DNA of 64,000 nucleotides from Magicicada septendecula (GCA_034769895.1 CM068371.1:399047469-399111468), one strand, 5' to 3'. Positions 36,667-49,037 are shown, counted from the first letter of the stretch. Program-made: numbers and translations. The notes: generated by a model from the letters alone, not told the origin.

Positions 36667-37415
36667 TCAGCAAAGATGTTTCCAACAATTCAGGCGATAC
36701 TGGGCGATCCTGTCGAGTATACTCATAATATTCAGTTCCTGCCGTATATCTGTATTTCTCCTATGATCATGGCGAGTATACCCTGCCACGTGCCTGAGAA
36801 ATCTCATTTCAGCCGCTTGGATACGACTGGCCTGGTCTTTCGTTAAAGTCCAATTCTCAGACCCATAAAGAAGTGTGGGAAGAGCCATCACCTTGTAGGA
36901 TTTTAGGCGTGTTCCTGTACTTGCTGACTTAAGTGTTCGCCTGATGGTCCCGCACATAAGGTTGAACTTATGCGACTTATTCACAACGTCGTTGCATGCA
37001 TTATAAGACACACTGTAGCCCAGGTATTCAAAATTGCTGACTTGTTCCAGGACAGTACAATCTATAACAATTTTTACCCGTACGGGATCGGTTACACGAA
37101 AAGCCATCACCTTGGTCTTAAGTGTGGACATTTGTGATCTAGATTCTTTGCAGATTCGATTTAACAAATGTATACCAATCTGCCATCTGTTTTCCGAATC
37201 CGACAGAATAGCCTGATCGTCCGCAAACAACAAAGTGTCAACTGCAGAGTGGAACACACATAAAATGCTCCGGAAGACACATCTGCCAGTTTTGTATGAC
37301 GTCGTCAATATATAAATTAAAAAGAGAAGGTGGTAATGGACACCCTTGTCGTACTCCGCTATTGATCAGGCCAACTCTAGAGCTGTTCTCGGTTCCCTGC
37401 TTCAATTAAGATTTC
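36667..37415 (-). pseudogene. LINE fragment: RT palm to C-terminus
   Basis: A 213-codon minus-strand frame (37308-36667) contains the catalytic box LLFADDQAIL, then KTKVMAF, NFEYLGY, LPTLLYGSENWTL and RIQAAEMRFLRHVAGYT, and ends in RIAQYRLNCWKH. Upstream in another frame is SGVRQGCPL at about 37350. The upstream edge near 37370-37415 matches the downstream edge of the LINE at 27920-29765 (shared phrase CAGGCCAACTCTAG). So these are two complementary pieces of one family. Confidence 0.85.
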
Positions 37416-37599
37416 ACTTAAGAAATATAATGTGATGTCATGGAGAAAGAATGGAAAATGGAATGGACGAGGCCTCATCGATTTTGTCACATCCAACAAT
37501 TTTACGATTATTATGTTAATAACATGTAATTATAATATACCTTACACATTAATGCTCATCATGTGTGTAATAATTATTTCTATTGGGCGTGTACAGGTC

Positions 37600-37636
37600 C
37601 TGAAGATGACGATAAGTTTTCTCGAATCGTTGACGT
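37600..37636 (+). ncRNA. Hammerhead-like core remnant, CTGAAGA variant
   Basis: CTGAAGATGACG is followed after about 12 nt by CTCGAATCGTTGACG. It resembles the widespread CTGAAGATG...CGAAACGT repeat motif related to hammerhead cores, but one conserved A of the GAAA box is changed. It is probably a fossil. Confidence 0.25.
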
Positions 37637-37899
37637 AGACGTTTTCAAATTGTGTGCAATCAATGATCTAACTTCACAATACCTTTCAACGCTAGAAGTT
37701 ATCAAAAATTCTTTTTTTGTCAGTTTTTGTTTTAAGGAGGAGAGGAAGAAATGCATTATGCAAGAAGTGTGGGACTCCCATCTCAAGTGGACTACCCACT
37801 AAAGCCCCGCCTCCGTGGAAAGAGTATTAACCTGGGACCGTTTGTCACACTACTTCAGACTAGGCCATTTTGCTGCGTCCAATGTGCTTACATCAACAT

Positions 37900-38400
37900 T
37901 GATCTACTTTACAGACGTTCTAAGTCTCCCGTCTTCTCCCGAAGGATGCCATCTGTGTAATGTGCCACATGATTCTAGACATCCTCCCCTCCTAGCATGA
38001 TGGCTTCGACGATACTATCAGTCCTACATCGATAACCAGAGACGCTCGTCTTGTGGCCCACCTATATCGCAGTTGAAGTTGGCGTGCTCCGCGTTATCCT
38101 CTACACCGGACAGTACAGGCAGTCTACAAACAAGGCTTTACCCATTTTATGGATGTAGGATCGGAAGTATCCAGGATCGCTCAGAAGCTGCGTCATGTAG
38201 AAACCGACTTCATCACGCTTTCTCTCAATCCACGGCCTCACATGTTTCATCAGCAACGCGGTCCAGCGCCTTCTCGTCTCCTCGTCCCAAGATGTTTGCC
38301 ACCTTTCAAGGGTGCGGAGCCTCTCTTGGTGTTTTTTCAAGTATGGACCACTCTATATATGTAATAATGTAAGGTCGATTTTTGTAACTCGGAATGTTTC
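37900..38400 (-). pseudogene. R1-clade LINE C-terminal fragment
   Basis: The minus strand gives ERLRTLERWQTSWDEE, then RPWIERKRDEVGFYMTQLL, then DPGYFRSYIHKMGKA and a CPxC zinc-knuckle start (38340-38101). In shifted frames it continues with SIVEAIMLGGEDV and YTDGILREK. This order is that of the region after RT in R1-clade LINEs (RPWIDRKHGE, LTGHGCFRSYL, CPxC...H...C). It is interrupted by several frame changes. The tail fades out near 37900. Confidence 0.75.
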
Positions 38401-38931
38401 GTAACCTTAGGATGGAAGAAAGGTAGGAACGTTACTTACTAGCCATACGGCATATAAGAGAGGTAATGTGGCACTACGGTCCAGCGTACTGTTACCCTAC
38501 ATATTACACCGAGGTGTCAATTCCATCGGCTGAGGGCATCTTGATTTTATGATGCTACCTTGAACCCGAAGCCGGTATCTCAAGGTAACCAAGTAACATA
38601 CTTACAAAAAATATATTTGATTTCTATTAATTTTTTAAATAAAAAATGCTATTATTTTGTAAGTTGGTAACAAAATGAGTACTGCGGTAAGTATAATAGC
38701 AAATAAAATACTATATATAACACGTGTTATAAGTGTGAAGCGTTATAAGTATTACGCTCATCTAAACGGTGTTGTAAATCTTTGTTGTTGAGTCGTCACG
38801 ATATAAGGTACATTCACTGATTGAGTTAATTAAGTAACGATAAATCCTCCTTGGCCGACCGACGATCACACGGTTCCGTACAGGTTGCAACACCACTGCA
38901 ACAACGATTACTGTTTGGTAATGGTGTACAC

Positions 38932-39712
38932 CAGTGGTTCCCAAAGTGGGGTCCGCGACAATGTTCAGGGGGTCCGCAAACACTTTTAAGAAAAATCAGA
39001 ATATACCGTAATTTTCTCTGAAATTTTATGCTTTAAAATCTAAATTTTAGAATCTTAAAACAATTATTAGAAGATTCCAGTATTTTTGTTTTGGGTTCAA
39101 ACTAATTGTAACTGTAAAAGTTATTTCAAACTAACGGCTTTAATCAGGTCTTTAAATCATGTGTAACAGATCTGTTTGTCAGCCGAACTGACTAGACCTC
39201 TCTCTTACACTACAAAAACAGGATTAATTGGCAGAACTTTCAACTTACAGTTCATTAAAATTACAGTTTTCGCAATTACAGCTAGCTGACTTCTGGATAT
39301 ATGTAATGACTGACCATCCTGAACTAGCAAAAAAAGCTTTGAAGCGTTCAACTGTGTTTCCCTCTAATTATTTGTGTGAAACCGCATTCTCCTTCCTCAC
39401 GTACTTGAAGTCAGAGTTAAGAAATAAACTTGATGTCGAGAGTGACTCAATATTTAAATTATAAGACACTAAACCTAATACTGCAGAGCTAATTGTTCAA
39501 AAGCAGCTTAATTGTTCACATAAAATAAAGTTTGATATAATTAATATTATAATTTTGCAAGTTAAGAGAATTTTGATTTTAATACAATTTTAATTAAAAC
39601 ATTTTGTTTTATTTACTGTTTGTTTTATTTCAGAACTCAGACGGGGTCCGTGAATACTTAAATTATTTGGGGGGGGGGGGGGTCCGCGGACTGAAAAGTT
39701 TGGAAACCACTG
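38932..39712 (+). mobile_element. hAT (Charlie-like) element remnant
   Basis: The left end CAGTGGTTCCCAAAGTGGGG and the right end, whose complement reads CAGTGGTTTCCAAA, form terminal inverted repeats of about 14 bp. Inside, the plus-strand frame 39228-39464 has FWIYVMTDHPELAKKAL and YLCETAFSFLTYLKSELRN, the hAT dimerisation domain of ZBED5/SCAND3-like transposases. The flanking 8-mers GTGTACAC and GTTTCTAA agree at only four positions, so the duplication has decayed. At 781 bp it is internally deleted. Confidence 0.8.
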
Positions 39713-39889
39713 GTTTCTAACACGAACAAATGACCCTCTAGATTAGGTAACCCTCGTACGTTTCTTATGGCCGGGATCAAATTACTCCGTTTATTCGATT
39801 CTATATTAACTCTCACATTTAAGAACACTAATTTAAGAGATATTTGTAACTATAACTAGTTCAAGTTTAAATAATAACTGCCGATTTCA

Positions 39890-40240
39890 GTGGCTCTGCG
39901 AACTGAAGTTACCATCTATCTCTTGTTTCTTTGGTCAGTGAAGACCTACGCTGCTCCCGCCTGGTGGTCACTCTTGTCGACCACTCACAAGTGTAAGCTG
40001 GAACAATTTCAATCCAGAACCCTTCATTCCTTGTCGGGGTCTCCTTGGCTCGTCAGAAATGATGTAATTCGTGGAGGCCTTCGAGTTCCTACTCTTGTTG
40101 CTTTTGTCCGGTCGCTTGCTGAAACTCTCTTTGCTTACACAGCGACTTCTTCCTTCCCCTACCTCAAAACTATTAGTACGTCTGCACCACCTCCACCAAT
40201 CAGGGTCAAATGCCCTCGGGCGATTCTTGATGGCCACCCG
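39890..40240 (+). pseudogene. Jockey-clade LINE RT C-terminal fragment
   Basis: A 117-codon frame containing KTYAAPAWWSLLSTTHKCKL, LEQFQSRTLHSLSGSPWLVR and NDVIRGGLRVPTLVAFVRSL. These match the jockey-clade pattern YACPVW...LQRFQNKALR...PWYVRN..IHRDLxVPTL. The frame opens without a proper start because the element is truncated. The following 200 bp are more GC-rich and may be its 3' untranslated part. Confidence 0.75.
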
Positions 40241-40500
40241 TAAAGTCAGCCTCGTCAAGCTATTTCAAATAGCCCCGATCATCTTCCTCTTCTTTCTGTA
40301 TCACCTACGCTCCTCAAGGAAATCCTTCCCCAAACATCTGTCTAGCACACTGCTTAGCCTTACCATTTGCCACCGGCACGGAGGTTCTCTGCCTCGCGGA
40401 GAACGGCCGACGTCTCAAGGCGTCTGCCTACTGTGTCCCAGGCGGGAGGCACCTGCCATCCGCTTCGCCACCAGGGGCAGTGCTATTAAAGCATAATAAA

Positions 40501-41857
40501 TATTCTGTTCAAATTCCGGCGCCATCTTGCGGATGACCGCGTTGGCGTGTCCCATTCAAGTTTTAATTACCCTGTGAAGAAAGTCCAGCACTGTTTTCAT
40601 CTGGCAGTCATCGAGCACGTCCCGGAAGCTGCATAGGCCGTGGGTGCAAAGACAAGACGCTCCACTACCCAGTGGAAAGCAAAGCAAAACTGTGTTGTTG
40701 TCTTCTTGCTGAAGTTTACTTGCTGGAACTTTAAATCCATCAGTATTCTTATCACACCAGCGATATACCTTACTGAATTTTTAATATTTATTATTTTATT
40801 TAAATAGGTACTATAAAAAACACATGCAATCAAGAGAAAGAGAGAGGGAGTAATTAACCCTCTTTATCCCCGTCATCCGTCACTCTACTTCCCAGATGGC
40901 AAAATAACGTCACACTACTTTCTAAACTTTATCACTTACTATTCTAAAGTTCATGTCAGTGGTTGTTGTTAAATTTATGTCTTGTCCGCCTACTAATCGC
41001 CAATGGAATTGCACGATCGATATTTCTTAGGACGATTACAATTATGCACCATTCTATCTTCTGAACCGGTGATTCCCAAACTTTACAATTTCCCAAATAT
41101 CTCAAATAAAAACACCAAACAACGTGCGCTATTCGAAAAACGCCGAGACACCAAATAATCGTAAAATTAAGGCCCTCAAAAAAGAAACACTTCAGATTAT
41201 GACTGGTGATAAAAAACGAAAAACGAAACGAGCCAACTTGAAAAGCCTGAAGCCTATTAAAATCCGTTTATTAGTAAACGTTTTGAGAAGATAAAAACGC
41301 AAAACATTTCGAGTCGTTTGACGTCACTTCCTGTACAGACCATTACGTGGACAGCGTTTCACAACAATAAAAGTTTATGTCAAAACTGTTGAGGAAGTTG
41401 CAGCGAGGACACAACACCGCGAACATTCGGTGAATGCGTAATGTTCCGCACACCGGCACCTACGTGTTTTTCAGGCTTCGTGCGAATCGATTTAATTGTC
41501 GATTGTGTAAATATTTCACGATCGCCGCTGTCGTTCATCTGACGGAGGAATATAAATTATGGAAGCAATAAAGTTTTAATTTGCTTTTAATCCGAAGTAA
41601 ATGTCACTTAATTGTTTTTGCAATAACATTAACATTCTAAACATTAAGAGGATCCTAGACATTTAAACGGTAATTTCTTAGATTCCGCGTACAAAATTTA
41701 TACAGAAATCGTAAAGCAGCGCCTATAGAACGACACGGAAACTTTCATTTCCGAAGAATTAATGGCTTCCTAAAGAAACAGGTTATGCACCGATAATGTA
41801 TTTGACAATAAGGAAATTATAAACAAGCTAATTATAGGAATTTAATTGTGAAGTATA
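40501..41857. other. No gene recognised
   Basis: Mixed sequence before the mariner fragment. Open frames are short and carry no domain. No repeats stood out. Confidence 0.5.
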
Positions 41858-42070
41858 CGAGGGTCAGTTGTGGTGTGACAAAAACAAATCAAACATCGTG
41901 GTGTGATTCTTTGTTAAAAATTGTTTAGCGCCAACGGAAATTCAAAACGAAATTGTAAATATGTCAGGACATGCTGGGACTTCAAAACCAACGGTTTGTA
42001 AGTAGGCACTTGAGATTAAACGTGGCTCACTGGACGCCCAAAATTCAACAACTCCAGATGCGGCTGCCAT
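41858..42070 (+). pseudogene. Mariner-like transposase N-terminus with left terminus
   Basis: Starts at TA-CGAGGGTCAGTT, a mariner-type end next to a TA. The plus strand from about 41925 reads KNCLAPTEIQNEIVNM and, a little further on, TVCK-stop-ALEIKRGS, the second helix-turn-helix region of mariner transposases. It stops before any catalytic motif. A related copy lies inverted at 58240-58430. Confidence 0.65.
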
Positions 42071-42279
42071 CTTGAACAACGCTTTTTCACACCAAGTTCT
42101 TGAGTTAAAGTATGATGCATACGCACATATGAGATGCCTGTGATTTCCGCAACATCATCCACTCCTCAATCTGCGGTCTTCCAACACCCTATAAAAATTT
42201 TTTAATAGTGAGTAGAGGGAAAATAAGGATCCTGACCCAAGTACCGTTATTCCCCCACTCACACCTTTTGCGCGCCAAG

Positions 42280-43230
42280 TTCAAATATATGCCGTCTTTC
42301 GCGAGCCTAAATCACTTTCACTTTCTACTGGACCACAGCATCCGCGACTTTTTCGCGTATATGCCGCCTTTCGCGAGCCTAGATCACTTTCACTTTCTAT
42401 CAGCCCGCGAATTTCAGCGAATAAATTTTTTTATTTTTTTTATTTGATATTTTTATTTTTTTTAATTAAATTGATTTGCATATCCGCGAATATATGCCGT
42501 CTTTCGCGAGCCTAAATCACTTTCACTTTCTATCAGCTGGACCCGCAGCATCCCAAATGGACCACAGCATCCGCGAATTTCCGCGAATAAATTTATTTAT
42601 TTTTTTTTAATTTGTTATTTTTATTTTTTTAATTAAATTGATTTGCATATCCGCGAATATATGCAGCCTTTCGCGAGCCTAAATCACTTTCACTTTCTAA
42701 TTTCCGCGAATATAATTTTTTATATGCAGCCTTTCGCGAGCCTAGATCACTTTCACTTTCTACTGGACCACAGCATCCGCGACTTTTTCGCTGATCTGTG
42801 TCAAGATCCGCGACTTTTTCGCGTATCTGGACCACAGCATCCGCGAATATAATTTTTTATTTTTTTATATGCCGCCTTTCGCGAGCTTAGATCACTTTCA
42901 CTTTCTATCACTTGATGCATTATAGTGTATATATTAAATATATGATCAGGGTTACCAACCTTGCATGAGTTCAAATTTGTTATAATGTATATTAAATCTA
43001 TATGATCAGGTTTACCAACCTATGGTGGGGGGTTCCGACTTGATGCATTATAGTGTATATATTAAATATATGATTAGGGTTACCAACCTTGCATGAGTTC
43101 AAATTTGTTGTGTGTTATAATGTATATTAAATCTATATGATCAGGTTTACCAACCGCATCCGCGAATATAATTTTTTTATTTTTTTATATGCCGCCTTTC
43201 GCGAGCTTAGATCACTTTCACTTTCTATCA
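42280..43230 (+). repeat. Subterminal motif array, left arm (7 copies)
   Basis: The motif TTTCGCGAGCCTAAATCACT, continuing TTCACTTTCT, occurs at about 42297, 42370, 42501, 42668, 42731, 42878 and 43197 with G/A and C/T variants. Most copies follow ATATGCC(G/A)(C/T)C and are followed by CTGGACCACAGCATCCGCGA or CCGCGAATA boxes. Repeated GC-containing blocks inside a terminal repeat are typical of transposase-binding arrays. The right arm has the mirror set. Confidence 0.85.
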
Positions 43231-43473
43231 CTTGATGCATTATAGTGTATATATTAAATATATGATCAGGGTTACCAACCTTGCATGAGTTCAAATTTGT
43301 TATAATGTATATTAAATCTATATGATCAGGTTTACCAACCTATGGTGGGGGGTTCCGACTTGATGCATTATAGTGTATATATTAAATATATGATTAGGGT
43401 TACCAACCTTGCATGAGTTCAAATTTGTTGTGTGTTATAATGTATATTAAATCTATATGATCAGGTTTACCAA
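42837..43473 (+). repeat. 319-bp tandem duplication, left arm
   Basis: Two nearly identical units begin GCATCCGCGAATATAA at 42837 and 43156. Each contains internal repeats ending GGTTACCAACC or GGTTTACCAACC after an ATATGATCAG box. The same units appear inverted near 56960-57600. Confidence 0.85.
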
Positions 43474-43988
43474 CCTATGTATGGGTTCAAACTTGATATG
43501 TGTGTGTATTATAGTGTATATTAAAATATATGATCAGGGTTACCAATCCTGCATTATTGTGTGTGTGTATAGAACAGATCTGTCAACATTTTTCTTCGGT
43601 GGGAAATTCAAACTATATTATAGTAAATTGTTGACGACGACTTCGATATCAACTCTCTCTCCCCTCCTCCCTCTTCTCTCTTTATGTCATCGGTTTTACA
43701 TAAGCGTCGTGCTACTTATGGATTATTGTAATTAGCGATACTAAAATGTAATCACCAGGAAATATATTTATCGCCTACCTCATTGCGTTCTACTTCTAAT
43801 TTTGGTACATGACCGTCATTGACTGCGATTTTAGAAATTAATATACTGCCAAGTCTGTGTGTGGTAAAGTGTTACGCATAAAATATGAAAAATATATAAT
43901 GGGTGAGGCAAAACAAAACACATACAGCCGAGTTGCAGACGCGTATTTGCAGATTCACCGTGACTGTTACTAGCGGACGCTCGATTTC

Positions 43989-44096
43989 TTGGTATGCCGT
44001 CGCTCGCGTCATCCGTATTTAAAGTTCGCTACTTCCAGTACACATGGCCTCTGTAACAGATTTGGTCTCCAACAGGTGTGATTCGAACGGTAAGAG
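43989..44096 (+). promoter_or_regulatory. Promoter/ATG/5'-splice-site-like cassette, copy 1
   Basis: Contains TATTTAAAG at 44016-44024, an initiator-like CTTCCAGTA about 15 nt on, ATG in good context (CACATGG, 44044), 15 open codons and then AACGGTAAGAG, a strong 5' splice-site match at 44089-44096. The ~105-bp block is repeated at 44691-44797 with about three changes, and twice inverted in the right arm (56345-56452, 55652-55753). A first exon is one reading; function is not shown. Confidence 0.4.
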
Positions 44097-44440
44097 TTAA
44101 ATATAGTTTACAGACGATTGTAATTTTAAAAATTCATTTTTGCATTAAATATATATATCGTAAACAATGAAATAATAATATTTCGTCATTGTAAGATTTT
44201 AATAAAACAATTATCAGTTTAAATTCTCTCTCTCTCTCTCTCTCTCACACTTGTTGTGTATGTTTCTCTCTCTCTCTGTGGTCAGTACCGCGCGCATGTA
44301 TATGAAATTAGAAAGTTTATATTTATTCGACAGATATTAACGCCCTCTCTCTCTCTCTCTCTCTCTCGCTCGCAGACGTCGGAAGCAATTCGAGGTCATT
44401 GACACGACTTTACACTGACACATTGCAGTCTCTCACTCTC

Positions 44441-44471
<31 letters not shown>

Positions 44472-44690
44472 GGGTTAAGCTGGTGTTGTACGTTACTAAA
44501 ATCATAGCAAATATTTTCATTCTAAGCATGTATTACTGTTTAGTAATAATTACAACCAACAAAGGATATATAAGTTTCTGTACATGGATTGTATATTGCA
44601 AGCACAGAATTATTATTTAAATCCGATATCTGTTTTTATTAAAATCATACAATGTCAAAAGAGTCTGTTACGAACCAGTACTAACTCTCC

Positions 44691-44797
44691 TATATGGCCA
44701 TCGCTCGCATCATCCGTATTTAAAGTTCGCTACTTCCAGTACACATGGCCTCTGTAACAGATTTGGTCTCCAACAGGTGTGATTCGAACGGTAAGAG
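44691..44797 (+). promoter_or_regulatory. Promoter/ATG/5'-splice-site-like cassette, copy 2
   Basis: Second copy of the block at 43989-44096. The identity stops exactly after GGTAAGAG, which is what would be expected if the conserved unit were an exon with its donor site. The downstream sequences differ (TTAAATATAG in copy 1, CAAGAACAAT here). Confidence 0.4.
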
Positions 44798-46779
44798 CAA
44801 GAACAATATGAACAAGGTCAAGGACATTATATGTCTAGTATCCCTCCTCAGACGCTGGTGTTACTTTATGTCATAAAATCTCGTGGCACTCAAGATAAGA
44901 GACAATACGTTTGCAAAAAACGACAAAATTGAACTTCTGGAAACAAAATTGTACGGTTTGTAAGTAATATCGACAACACAGGTCAGCATTTTTCGGTCAT
45001 TGACAGATAAAGGGATCGTCACATTAGGACTACTGGCTGCTAAATCCAGTAGTACAAGAACTTAGATATTTGTTGAATCAGTAGCAAAAATGTTAGATCT
45101 ACTGTTTTCAGCGTACATAGACATTTGATAATATTCCATTTTGGTTGTATTCGTGAAGCCATAGTGTAATGGCTGTCCTTGGAAGTCATGTAACCCTTAG
45201 TGTTTGTGCAGGAATCGTAGTCGGATTTTAGTTTCTGTCATGTCTTTCGTCCGTTTGTGTGCAGGTTGTCTTTACAGTCATGAAAATCATTTCAAGAGGT
45301 AAGCCGCATTGTATTGTTCGCGTACCGTGAGCATATGCGGTGGTGATTGCTGTACAAGAATTCTACGGACTGATGTGTTACGAAATTAGCGTGGTAACCA
45401 AGTTCTATGACATAGAGCGCGGGTTTCTCCGTACAATTGTGTAACGTCGCGTAGCATTTTTGTGCGATGTTAAGCGACCTATAAAACGTAATGAACCTGT
45501 TGTGCCATGATGACGGAGTTGCATAGATGCGTGTGATAATAATAACAATAATAATATAAAGAGGTCGCGTGCTCAAACATTAGCTCGGTGCTCCAGATAA
45601 GACGAGAGTCAAGAACAGTTATGATCATCACCCGACCGGACCAGCGTGCATGCATAGCGCAGCGTATGTGTTTGTTACAGTAACGGTAATTGCTTATTAA
45701 GTGGGGAAACGAATCAATTGCTGGTGTGTTGTGCTATTGTGTATGCGCGCACAAGAACGACCTACGACAATCCGCCTGCCCTACTTTGTCTGCAAGTCAC
45801 AATGTTTATGGTTATTATAGTTCAGTTTCCGGCCAGAAGTAGTACTGTAGTGGTATTTTTGGTTTATTTTGTATCTTTGATTGGACAGATGGAAAATACG
45901 CATCGTTTACTCACCCTATAACTATTCGACCCTGCTTAATACTCTAAATATTATTATTTCGCCTTTGACATGCTCCTTGTCAGTCTGTAATTTAGAGGTA
46001 GCGAATCTTTTTGCCATTCTTCTGCCGATGATAAAATGTTCTCTGTAGAGTTATTCGTCAAGTTGCTGGTGTAACAATAACATGGTGTAAGCTACCTCTC
46101 GTTTATCCATGAGAATTGGTGTTCGGTGTCATCTGCCGTGAGGGTAAATAGCGCCTTATTTTCGCTATTATTTACAACGGTACGGCTAAAATACTAGTAA
46201 GCGTAATCAAAAATTACTTCCTACCCTGCTAACAACATCAATGGATGCATTTTGAGTACATGGCTATGAAAATGATCCGGACACAGGTTATGTCAGCTTG
46301 TAATAAGTTAGGCCTCTCCAGTTCCATAATTTTCTACAAAAAATTAGCTTTTGTTTCCGATTAAGTATCTCCATTTTAATTACTTTTAACACTACACTGA
46401 AAAGTTTGTAGTTGTGGGTAGAGGAAAAAATGTCAGGAAAGGTATTCGTAGTATGTCATACGATAGTGAAGGAAAGATTTCATCGATATTTTGACATGTT
46501 CTCTCGCATATGTTATAGGTTACAGTGGATATGAGATTCGGTTAGAACATGTGCACACTAAATAGGTAATTGTAAGGAAAATAAGAAATTACTGTAATAG
46601 GTAAGTTGTTCAGTACTACAGGAGTAGAAAAATATTTTCATATTCATCATTGTCGTAAGGAACTCACACCCTGATGGAAGGACACAAGGTGCAGTACAAA
46701 AATCCTCCCAGAAGGTCCTTCCAGAGGGCGACTGACTGTACGCTATCATTAAAATTATACAAAACCACTGCTGTCTCGA

Positions 46780-47110
46780 TTCAGATGTACGACAGTGAGG
46801 AATGTAAGCGAGACATGTCTACAATTTGAAGCAGCTGAAGTGCTTTCTCTGAGAAGAGTCAATTGTTCCACACAGTTGGACAGAACGACTGCATTCGGAA
46901 CGAGCTAAACGTCCATAATCCGAACCAGCGAATAGACGATTACAGATTAAAATGGTGGGAACACGTCGACGGAATGGACGAAAACAGGCAAGCAGTCCAG
47001 CGGACAAGTGTGAAATTAGAAGTCGTGGAACGTGAGAACAAATTTATGTGACTTTACCGAGACGGAACAACCATTTATGTCTAAACCATGAAATGAAGAA
47101 GCAGAAGAAG
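46780..47110 (+). pseudogene. Fossil LINE C-terminus in left arm
   Basis: Plus-strand pieces in order: LQFEAAEVLSLRRV (like LETAEMRFLRRV), DCIRNELNVHNPNQRIDDYR, LKWWEHVDGMDENRQ, then a short basic tail ending in an AGAAG-rich stretch. This is the usual LINE RT C-terminus (IRxELN...RIxxYRxxWxEHVxRMDxNR). Two or three frame breaks are present. The inverted copy is at 53340-53680. Confidence 0.75.
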
Positions 47111-47808
47111 AAACGACGTAGTTCGTTTTGTCGTTATTTGGTAGTTGTTGCCTAGCTATGCAATAAATTATTACCTTCAACTAAAGGAAATTCTGATTTT
47201 TTTATGTAGTCCTTCGACAACGCAGGCTTTACGTTGTGCCGAGCAACACTCCGCGTGCTTTTACGGAAAATGTAACATGCGCATGCAATAACGTCACTTA
47301 AGCTGCTAGTTGAACATGTTTATGACAGCAGTTTCATGGGATGATTTGAACGGTTTGTTTCATCGAAAACTGTCTGCAGGCGAACATATATTTCTGATGT
47401 ACACGGTTATGTAAACAGAATAGAGAACATGAACTATCAGCCCAAGTAACCTACAATAAATATTATATTTAATCGCTTTTCGTTATAACCGATATGAAAT
47501 GCCACAAAATGACTACAATTATTGCGTATAACGGAGGATTTATGCCAGCTTTAAATAACAGAAGATTTATCGGAATGGTCAGGCGGCACTAAACGTAATT
47601 TCGATTCGTTCCAACGTGCCGTTATTTACCGGTTTAAATACTATGTATTCCACAGCGTTGTGATTTATACAGTAAAAGTGATAACGAAAACGAAACGTCG
47701 GTCGGAACGGTTAATTAGGCAGCATAATGGTATCCGTCCATCCGTCCGACTGTCTATATCTGTCTGTCTGTCTGTCTCTGTCTGTCTGCCTGTCTGTCTG
47801 TCTGTCTG

Positions 47809-47863
<55 letters not shown>

Positions 47864-49037
47864 GTCAAACGTTATGTTCAAACCGTTTCTCCTCTCTGTG
47901 GTCATTACCGCGCATGTATATGATTTTAGACACATAGTTTTGTTTTGTGGCACGCGTATTATCTTCAGAAGAAGGTCCGTTAAATTTATTTTTTAAGACA
48001 AACCTTAATCCCACGTCACCGGATTACATATGACCTATGATGTTGGAATCGTTGTTAATTAACACGTAGACCGATTTGTATTGGTTAATTTGTAGACGTG
48101 TTGAATTTGTTTAATAAAGGACTTGTCGGAAAATTTCTTTTCCGACCACAACATTAATCCTTTGCGTCAATTATTTGGCCATTAAGTAGTTTTATCAGTA
48201 AGTAAAATTTCGTCATTTCTTGAAGTGTTGTTTATAAAAATTCCATATGCGGCAATTACAGTAATTTACAATGCAAAAGCGATGTTGTAAGTAATCTTAC
48301 AGTTATAATTTTAAATTCCTTTTTATACAAAATTATTAAGAAATTTTAAATAAAATATTTAGTATCTAAATTTAAACAATACATGTGTATCTAGTAACGT
48401 AGTAAAGTTATTGAAATAATAATATTGTGGTTTGGAAAATTGTTCACTGCTAGTCGGCAAAAATGAATTATTCAGTCGGTGAAGTAGTAGGCCTATGATT
48501 GCAGGGTAGCGCGTGTTTAAAGTATACCATTATTTTAATATTTCTGTATTTTCTTACTTCTGTTTTTCATTTTGACGTTTATTTGTTTTATTTACTTTAT
48601 GTTATTACAATTTAGTTTATACGAGAATGTAAAAGCAACAAGCAAACCAGCACTCTTTTATGAAGCCATAGTTTAATTTATTTTATCATTTTTATTGATA
48701 CGTGTATCAAGATTGTACGTGTTTTGTTTTTAATAAATTTATTTTCTGCTTTTCTGCATCCTCCAATTTGCAACACGAGTTTATAGTAAGTGCTGACAGA
48801 AATGGAAATCGACAAGAAATATCTCGCAACATAAATTGAGCTCGGCGTTTGAGGCTGACGGTAGTTATCTGATTTATATGCATTTACATCCAGTGGTTGT
48901 AGTAACTTGAAAATAAATATGAGATTGTTGTGTAGCGGGCGTAAAGTAGGCCTACCACTGGAGACCTGTCATTAAGCGGACCAGTGTGGCACGTGATTCT
49001 ATCTTTAATCAGATTTGGAAAGAAATATTTTTATTGG

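Noticed and set aside
44051-44100. tRNA B-box-like GTTCGAATC on the minus strand within the duplicated cassette
   Set aside because: The flanking bases do not form a T-arm stem and no A-box or cloverleaf can be drawn.
45292-45576. 94-codon frame with hydrophobic start (mirrored at 54888-55172)
   Set aside because: Its apparent start is a TTG codon and an out-of-frame ATG lies just upstream. No promoter, no family similarity.
47660-47996. Open frames of 67-114 codons on both strands over CT/GACA repeats (also 52461-52805)
   Set aside because: They are translations of microsatellites (SLSLSL or ERERER and DRQTDRQT) and appear in both arms only because the arms are copies.
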